DNA from: CAKSQF01 sp964568425
Lineage (GTDB): Bacteria; Bacillota; Clostridia; Oscillospirales; CAG-272
Direction: 5' to 3'
Length of the DNA: 11,497 nucleotides
Assembly: GCA_964568425.1 (NCBI GenBank)
Contig: CAZMPO010000034.1
Location: forward strand, 1 to 11,497
The notes beneath the pieces were generated by a model that searched no databases, was not told the DNA's origin, and saw only the letters and a program-made list of their open reading frames with translations. Below, piece after piece: positions 7,718 to 11,497 of the stretch (its first letter is position 1; every line of letters starts with the position of its first letter). The translations under genes and the position numbers were made by a program.

Positions 7718-8627
7718 TTTCACACACTTCGTTTTGATAATGGACTATCAGACGAGCTGCGCCATTATCGTTTTTCACAAATTCAGCCCCAGCGAGGCAG
7801 ACCATGCGCGGTTTGAAATTGTCGGGGTTCTTGCTGTGGCAGTGATAAGCGCAGACAAGACTGCCGTCCGGCATTGTCGCAAAGCTGTTGTGACCAACTC
7901 CGACGACATCGCCGCTTGCCTTTATAATCGGATTGCCGTCATATTTGACGAACGGACCTGTCGGAGACTCGGAGCACGCATAACCGACCGCGTACATCGG
8001 CGACCTCGTGTGATTTGCCGAATAAACGAGATAGTAATATCCGTCATGCTTCAAGACAAACGGTCCCTCTGCAACACTACAGTCGACCGTCTCCCAGGGA
8101 TCGCTTGCCACGATCAGCGGCTCATCGTATTCGACCGTTATATGCGTAAGATCGTCGCTCATCTCGGCAACAAATATCCTGTTGCCGCAGTCAAGTCTTA
8201 CATAGTAGAGGTAGACCTTGTCACCGTCAAAGAGCAGATGACCGTCGATCGATTTTTCACTTCTCAACCGTTTCCCCGTAAGGCTCTTAAACGGACCTGT
8301 CGGGCTGTCGGCAACGGCGATCTCGGGATACTCCTCCGACGAGAAGAGCATGTAAAATCTTCCCTTGTAAAAATAAACCTCGGGTGCCCAGAACCAACGC
8401 TCGCCGACGGCATCCCTTCCGTCAAGGCAAAGCCCGACACGCTCCCACTCACCGTGCTCGCTTAAGCGATAGACATATATTCCGTCACGCCCGTCCACAT
8501 CGGTATCAAAAGCGTTCGCCGCCTCAAGAGGGCGTGAATTTTCGGTGGTACAATAGAGATACGAGACACCGTCATGTACGAATATAAACGGATCTCCGCC
8601 TTCAAAAAGTCTTTTGCCGAATTTCAT
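7704..8627 (-). CDS. Glycoside hydrolase family 43-type five-bladed beta-propeller protein
   Basis: A 307-residue protein with the GH43 fold, consisting of little more than the propeller. The three catalytic acids expected of the family can be placed: D12 in GGDPFIF (general base), D128 in SIDGHLLF (pKa modulator) and E187 in VAEGPFVLKHDGYYYL (general acid). H246 in GVGHNSF matches the conserved propeller-centre His, and WAPEVYFY (80-87) is the typical substrate-channel motif. Family members hydrolyse alpha-L-arabinofuranosides, beta-xylosides or beta-galactosides; the exact substrate is unknown here. There is no signal peptide and no accessory beta-sandwich or CBM, so it is predicted to be intracellular and to act on small substrates. 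AGGGAG lies 11 nt before the ATG. It follows the nucleoside hydrolase by 27 bp and overlaps the MATE gene by 14 nt. Confidence 0.88.
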   Translation of the reverse strand: MKFGKRLFEGGDPFIFVHDGVSYLYCTTENSRPLEAANAFDTDVDGRDGIYVYRLSEHGEWERVGLCLDGRDAVGERWFWAPEVYFYKGRFYMLFSSEEYPEIAVADSPTGPFKSLTGKRLRSEKSIDGHLLFDGDKVYLYYVRLDCGNRIFVAEMSDDLTHITVEYDEPLIVASDPWETVDCSVAEGPFVLKHDGYYYLVYSANHTRSPMYAVGYACSESPTGPFVKYDGNPIIKASGDVVGVGHNSFATMPDGSLVCAYHCHSKNPDNFKPRMVCLAGAEFVKNDNGAARLIVHYQNEVCENETK

Positions 8628-8654
8628 GTTGATATATTCTCCCTTGCTTTCTTA

Positions 8655-9572
8655 TTATTGATCAAAGCATCGCATAAATCTCTCGATCACGGCATCTCTG
8701 TCGACCGAGCAGGCAAGCTCTTGCTTTTTTCCGAAATCAAATGACTTATAGTCGGCGTTCAAGTGTGCTTTACCGTATTCGTCGATATCTACCGTCATTC
8801 CGCGTGCAAGACCCTCGGTGACGACCGCGACAGGCGCACTTTTGTAGCGACAATATGTCGGGTCGATGGCGCAAAGCAGTGCCAGCGGATCGTGGAGAAC
8901 GCCGAGACTGCCGCGACTTTCGGCTTTCCAGAGGCGGTACAATTCTTTTACGTAGCTTGCCGCAGGATCTTTGCCGCTGTAATTTAGGATCTTGGCATCA
9001 TCCTCTGCCGACAGTCGCAAAAGGTGGGTGACATCCGCACCAAGACAGCGAATACCGCCGATGGTCTCAAACATAGCTTTAGCCGCGTGCGGATCGCACC
9101 AGACATTCCAGTCGGCATACTGTTTGAAATACGCGCCACCCATTATAACGATCTCTCCGACATGCGAGAGTGCCTCGGGCGATTTTTGTGCCGCCATTGC
9201 GATATTCGTAAAAGGTCCGATAGCAACAACGGTCAGCTCGTTTCGGTATTTTTCACAGCACTCGATAATAAGATCAACCGCATCCTCGGGACAATTTCCG
9301 CTCGGTGCATAGGCGGCATCCTCAAGATCGGGGGTGTATTGACAGGTATGCTCTGCAGAGTTGCCGTATCCGAAACAGACCGGCACATCCGCATATCTTC
9401 CGCCATAGAGCGACAAAAGCTTTTTCGCCATTCGCGCACGCTCGGGCGTATTCTGAAAGACGGTGGTGACCCCGACGATATCGACGCCCTCACACATCGC
9501 AAAAAGCATCGCAAACGCGTCGTCGATATCATCGCCTATGTCGGTATCGATAAGTATTTTCTTACGGTTCAT
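8655..9572 (-). CDS. Nucleoside hydrolase (inosine-uridine preferring family)
   Basis: A 305-residue enzyme of the IunH/nucleoside N-ribohydrolase family, which splits the N-glycosidic bond of nucleosides into base and ribose. The N-terminal calcium-binding motif reads DTDIGDDIDDAFA (9-21), a form with two extra residues compared with the classical DTDPGxDDA. Other family landmarks are VVAIGPFTNIA (115-125), IVIMGGAY (141-148), WNVWCDPHAAKAMF (155-168) and HDPLAL (227-232), where D228 should complete the metal site. Length is typical and no signal peptide is seen, so it is cytoplasmic. AAGGAG stands 5 nt before the ATG. That ATG overlaps the stop codon of the kinase gene upstream (ATGA), a sign of translational coupling. 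Preference for purine, pyrimidine or another ribosyl compound cannot be read from sequence; the neighbouring GH43 suggests catabolism of sugars or nucleosides. Confidence 0.92.
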   Translation of the reverse strand: MNRKKILIDTDIGDDIDDAFAMLFAMCEGVDIVGVTTVFQNTPERARMAKKLLSLYGGRYADVPVCFGYGNSAEHTCQYTPDLEDAAYAPSGNCPEDAVDLIIECCEKYRNELTVVAIGPFTNIAMAAQKSPEALSHVGEIVIMGGAYFKQYADWNVWCDPHAAKAMFETIGGIRCLGADVTHLLRLSAEDDAKILNYSGKDPAASYVKELYRLWKAESRGSLGVLHDPLALLCAIDPTYCRYKSAPVAVVTEGLARGMTVDIDEYGKAHLNADYKSFDFGKKQELACSVDRDAVIERFMRCFDQ

Positions 9573-10471
9573 TTTCTCTCCTTCGATATCCGCTTATAAG
9601 CCGGCATCATGATCTTCTCGTATCTGGCGTCCAAATATGCCTTATAAAAATCCTTTTGCAGATCTGAGATATATGGTGTTTCGTCGATAAACTGTTCGAT
9701 CTGCTCCATATCGATCTTAGGCACGATCCGCACGATCGCCTCATTGCAGTCTGCATACTCACCCGACATAAGGAAATCATAATAATTGACCTTTTTTCCT
9801 CCCAATTTAATGGCTGATGTCGGAAAACGGTAGATGCGCGCATTCATTTCATCTTCATGGGCAAGGATATCTCGCATGACCTTTTCGTCCGCTTGAGGAA
9901 GAAGACAGCTTCCGCAATCGAAGATCGGAGCGATCTCTGCCGTGTCGGTTTTGCTGTTATAAAGAAATCCCCAGTTTCCATTATGGCGATCGAAGTTGCC
10001 GAGAAACGCGTCTGCGACAAACACATTCCAAAAGTGTTCGAGAAGACCCGTGGGATTTACGAACTGTTGCTTTTCGATAGATTCCAAAATGTCCGAAAGC
10101 TCTGTCCCACTGCCGCCGTGCTCGGAATCGATCACCGTATTTTTGATGGAGCAGAAGTCATACAGCGTCTTTCCGTCTGCGGTAAAATCACCGCAAGCAC
10201 AAACCACCTTTTCCTTGCCGCTTACCGTGAAAACGCCAAGCAGAGTCTGTTGTGCATGGATGCCGAGCATATTAAAAATGTTGCTTCCGAGATACTCGCT
10301 GATGCAACTGTTGGTGTAGGAGAGATCAGTCGGCTTTCCGTCACCCGACGGAGGGAACTTCAGCATATACTGTCTGCCCTCGTATTCAACGGCAATCTTC
10401 TTACCGTTTGCTCCATTGTACGCCTTGCCGAGAAGTCTTCTGCAAGGTGTAAAATCTATTCGTTTTGTCAT
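9569..10471 (-). CDS. HipA/CtkA-like serine/threonine kinase
   Basis: A 300-residue protein with the HipA-type kinase core, closest in size and layout to the short CtkA-like group (Helicobacter pylori CtkA is about 325 residues). Visible elements are K38 in YMLKFPP (ATP-anchoring lysine), the acidic helix SCISEYLGSNIFNMLG (55-70) with E59, the catalytic loop GNFDRHNGNWGF (158-169) with D161 and N166, and the metal-binding D185 in IFDCGSCL. An STV-like segment around NTVIDSEHGGSG (111-122) may be the mobile loop that is autophosphorylated in HipA. HipA proteins act as toxins by phosphorylating translation factors such as GltX; the target here is unknown. The ATG at 10471 was preferred to a GTG at 10486 because GGGGGA precedes it and it forms an ATGA overlap with the XRE gene. 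The 3' end forms a second ATGA overlap with the nucleoside hydrolase. Confidence 0.85.
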   Translation of the reverse strand: MTKRIDFTPCRRLLGKAYNGANGKKIAVEYEGRQYMLKFPPSGDGKPTDLSYTNSCISEYLGSNIFNMLGIHAQQTLLGVFTVSGKEKVVCACGDFTADGKTLYDFCSIKNTVIDSEHGGSGTELSDILESIEKQQFVNPTGLLEHFWNVFVADAFLGNFDRHNGNWGFLYNSKTDTAEIAPIFDCGSCLLPQADEKVMRDILAHEDEMNARIYRFPTSAIKLGGKKVNYYDFLMSGEYADCNEAIVRIVPKIDMEQIEQFIDETPYISDLQKDFYKAYLDARYEKIMMPAYKRISKERK

Positions 10472-10899
10472 ACATTTTTCCCCCACAAAAACTTTTGTCT
10501 GAGATATTCGGCGTGCTCGTGTGTTATGACCCCGTCTGTGATCTCAGCAGCGTTGATACTGCCGTAAAGCTCTCCCCAAAGGCAATCGAGAAGTGTTGAA
10601 CCGTTTTTCAGCCCTTCTTTATACGCATCGAGATCGTTTTGCAAATATCCGGGCAGACCGTACTCATATGACCGCTCGATGCTGTCCTCGACCGATCGAT
10701 CGGTCATTTCAGACTTCATCAGATCTTCGATCGATACATCAAGTGCCTTTGCCAGCTTATACAATGTTTCTCCCGAACACTTTTCGATGCGCGTCTTCCC
10801 ACTGCATATATCGTTCAGCGTCGCATGCGGCACTCCGCTGATTTTTGCAAGTTTATATTTAGTCATGCCATTTTCGGCAAGTATTTCGTTTATTGTCAT
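10468..10899 (-). CDS. XRE-family HTH protein, likely HipB-like antitoxin and autorepressor
   Basis: A 143-residue protein with an N-terminal Cro/C1-type helix-turn-helix (about 2-62; KYKLAKISGVPHATLNDICS carries the two DNA-binding helices). A C-terminal region of about 80 residues (DSIERSYEYGLPGYLQNDLD and onward) probably contacts the kinase. Gene order (HTH protein first, kinase second, 4-nt ATGA overlap) is that of hipBA-like toxin-antitoxin modules. The ATG at 10899 is used because the in-frame ATG at 10914 lies upstream of or at the predicted transcription start. This leaves a very short leader of roughly 11 nt with only a weak GGGTGA ribosome binding site. A perfect palindrome within its promoter is the likely binding site of this protein. 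It could also act purely as a regulator of the downstream catabolic genes. Confidence 0.85.
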   Translation of the reverse strand: MTINEILAENGMTKYKLAKISGVPHATLNDICSGKTRIEKCSGETLYKLAKALDVSIEDLMKSEMTDRSVEDSIERSYEYGLPGYLQNDLDAYKEGLKNGSTLLDCLWGELYGSINAAEITDGVITHEHAEYLRQKFLWGKNV

Positions 10900-10916
10900 T
10901 TTAATCACCCACATAT

Positions 10917-10945
10917 ATTATATCGGTGTGCCGATATAATGTCAA
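10917..10945 (-). promoter_or_regulatory. Consensus sigma-A promoter with embedded palindromic operator for the five-gene operon
   Basis: On the minus strand TTGACA (10940-10945) and TATAAT (10917-10922) are both perfect consensus hexamers, with a 17-nt spacer. A perfect inverted repeat, arms ATTATATCGG (10917-10926) and CCGATATAAT (10931-10940) around TGTG, covers the -10 box and the whole spacer. A protein bound there would block RNA polymerase, so this is a strong promoter meant to be repressed, most simply by the XRE protein encoded directly downstream. It is the only strong promoter seen for the five genes. Confidence 0.88.
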
Positions 10946-11013
10946 TAGGACTCTCGAAAATGTCACAAATAATTTACTAAACTTCAAATGGAAAAAGTGA
11001 AGCGGTAAAATGT

Positions 11014-11039
11014 AAAAATCCCGCACAGACGTGCGGGAT
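11014..11039 (-). terminator. Intrinsic terminator on the minus strand, downstream of the hairpin array
   Basis: A 9-bp stem, ATCCCGCAC (11018-11026) and GTGCGGGAT (11031-11039), with a 4-nt loop AGAC. Read on the minus strand it is followed by TTTTT (the A run at 11014-11018 on the plus strand). It would stop transcription coming from the tRNA/hairpin-array side before it reaches the XRE promoter. No T-tract follows on the plus strand. Confidence 0.7.
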
Positions 11040-11087
11040 CTTGGCAAGTTCGTCCATTTGTGATCGGTGGGGAAGATGTTGGTTTTG

Positions 11088-11267
11088 GTGAAATATTTTG
11101 CCTTGCGGCAAAATGTGAAATAATTCGCCTGCGGCGAATTGTGAAATATTGCGCCTTTCGGTCGCAATGTGAAATGAAATTCGGCTTATCACTGGGCGAA
11201 GCCCAATTTCACGCGCGAAGCGCATTTCACTGGCGAAGCTATTTCACTCGGCGAAGCCGAATTTCAC
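11088..11267. repeat. Array of seven short hairpins with GTGAAAT / ATTTCAC spacers
   Basis: Four GTGAAAT heptamers (starting 11088, 11115, 11141, 11169) are followed by four inverted ones, ATTTCAC (starting 11206, 11224, 11241, 11261). Each gap but the central one holds one hairpin. In the left half stems are 8 bp with 3-4 nt loops: 11095-11114, 11122-11140, and 11148-11168 with one bulge. In the right half short stems of 4-5 bp carry a GAA loop: 11193-11205, 11213-11223, 11231-11241, 11248-11260. The centre 11176-11192 looks like a decayed copy of the last unit in reverse. Stem sequences differ but pairing is kept. No coding role is credible. Terminators on both sides (11014-11039 and 11270-11300) bracket the array. 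Confidence 0.85.
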
Positions 11268-11269
11268 TG

Positions 11270-11300
11270 AAAAAAGCACCGACATCGTCGGTGCTTTTTT
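11270..11300. terminator. Intrinsic terminator directly downstream of tRNA-Tyr
   Basis: A perfect 14-bp stem: AAAAAAGCACCGAC (11270-11283) and GTCGGTGCTTTTTT (11287-11300) around a 3-nt ATC loop. On the minus strand it lies 3 nt after the CCA end of tRNA-Tyr and gives a run of six T, so it ends the tRNA transcript. It is symmetrical and could also stop plus-strand transcription. Confidence 0.9.
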
Positions 11301-11302
11301 CT

Positions 11303-11386
11303 TGGTGGGAGCGGGTGGATTCGGACCACCGAAGCATATGCAGCAGATTTACAGTCTGTCCCCTTTGGCCACTCGGGAACGCTCCC
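11303..11386 (-). tRNA. tRNA-Tyr (anticodon GTA)
   Basis: Read on the minus strand, the 84-nt gene folds as a class II tRNA. The acceptor stem is GGGAGCG/CGCTCCC with discriminator A and encoded CCA. The D arm is CCC/GGG and the anticodon loop is CTGTAAA with GTA at 34-36. A 12-nt variable arm (TGCATATGCTTC) and a GGTGG/CCACC T stem follow. Two oddities: the T loop reads TCCGAAT, with C where U55 (pseudouridine) is nearly always found, and the base of the anticodon stem (27/43) is an A-C mismatch. It lies 56 nt downstream of tRNA-Thr and probably shares its transcript. Confidence 0.95.
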
Positions 11387-11405
11387 ATATTTTGTTTGAT
11401 AAGTC

Positions 11406-11438
11406 GCAGTGGGCAAGGCATACGCTCTGCCCACCTGC
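11406..11438. other. Hairpin in the spacer between the two tRNA genes
   Basis: GCAGTGGGCA (11406-11415) pairs with TGCCCACCTGC (11428-11438) with one bulged C, around a 12-nt loop. No T-tract follows on the minus strand, so it is not a terminator of tRNA-Thr. It could serve as an RNase processing site in the tRNA precursor, or be a small dispersed repeat. Confidence 0.5.
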
Positions 11439-11442
11439 TGCT

Positions 11443-11497
11443 TGGAGCTGGTGAACGGAGTCGAACCATCAACCTGCTGATTACAAATCAGCTGCTC
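11443..11497 (-). tRNA. tRNA-Thr (anticodon TGT), 5' part outside the window
   Basis: Only the 3' two thirds are present, on the minus strand. The anticodon stem-loop CTGAT-TTTGTAA-ATCAG region gives anticodon TGT. The T loop is the canonical TTCGACT, the T stem contains two G-T wobbles, and the 3' end is CACCAGC followed by T and an encoded CCA. The 5' acceptor strand and D arm lie beyond the right edge. The gene precedes tRNA-Tyr in the same direction. Confidence 0.9.

Noticed and set aside
7683..8465. 260-codon plus-strand open frame
   Set aside because: It is antisense to the GH43 gene and the start of the MATE gene, whose catalytic motifs are intact. The frame is open only because of base composition.
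9857..10567. 236-codon plus-strand open frame
   Set aside because: Antisense to the kinase and XRE genes, which show clear conserved motifs and operon overlaps.
10690..10705. Perfect 16-bp palindrome GACCGATCGATCGGTC inside the XRE gene as a second operator
   Set aside because: It differs from the promoter palindrome and falls in coding sequence. CGATCG and GATC are frequent all over this window as a codon-usage effect, so a chance origin is likely.
10901..11225. Minus-strand open frames of 82-88 codons with NYFTFCRKAKYFT-type repeats
   Set aside because: The repeated peptide is a translation of the GTGAAAT hairpin array and runs through a terminator hairpin; no ribosome binding site. Frames of this kind are typical artefacts of this repeat.
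11088..11267. CRISPR array
   Set aside because: The constant unit is only 7 nt, orientation switches in the middle, the intervening sequences are palindromes and spacing is uneven; no cas genes.
11239..11472. 77-codon minus-strand open frame
   Set aside because: It spans tRNA-Thr, tRNA-Tyr and their terminator and cannot be a real protein gene.

Overview
The window looks like a piece of a chromosome from an anaerobic, probably gut- or rumen-associated Clostridia (Oscillospiraceae-like). This is inferred from the moderate GC content, GGAGG-type ribosome binding sites, sigma-A type promoters, tRNAs with encoded CCA, and the short-hairpin 'GTGAAAT' array next to the tRNAs. No 16S or other taxonomic marker gene is present, so the assignment is an inference.

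Left part (1-2416, minus strand): a large secreted beta-helix-like surface protein runs off the left edge. Upstream of it lies a small DUF5662-family protein. Each has its own recognisable promoter.

Middle (2417-6362): a gene-free stretch of about 430 bases holds a composite palindromic element, with 22-bp inverted repeats enclosing a near-perfect 28-bp hairpin. It is followed by a plus-strand pair, a cytoplasmic GH78 alpha-L-rhamnosidase and trmO (tRNA t6A37 methyltransferase), which start 6 bp apart. A strong bidirectional terminator ends this unit. The rhamnosidase promoter and the promoter of the secreted protein share 22 of 23 compared positions.

Right-centre (6365-10945, minus strand): five tightly packed genes read from one consensus promoter that contains a perfect palindromic operator. 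They are an XRE-type repressor, a HipA/CtkA-like kinase, a nucleoside hydrolase, a GH43-type beta-propeller glycosidase and a MATE exporter. Three of the four junctions overlap (two are ATGA) and the fourth gap is 27 bp. A toxin-antitoxin-like regulator/kinase pair is therefore physically coupled to catabolic and transport genes, which is the most unusual arrangement here.

Right end (11014-11497): an array of short hairpins with four GTGAAAT spacers followed by four ATTTCAC spacers lies between two terminators. Next come tRNA-Tyr(GTA), which carries C instead of U at T-loop position 55, and a partial tRNA-Thr(TGT), both on the minus strand.

Functionally, the window mixes plant or glycan sugar release (GH78, GH43), nucleoside salvage, export, tRNA modification and a kinase-based regulatory or toxin module. 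No integrase, transposase, phage gene or CRISPR array was seen.
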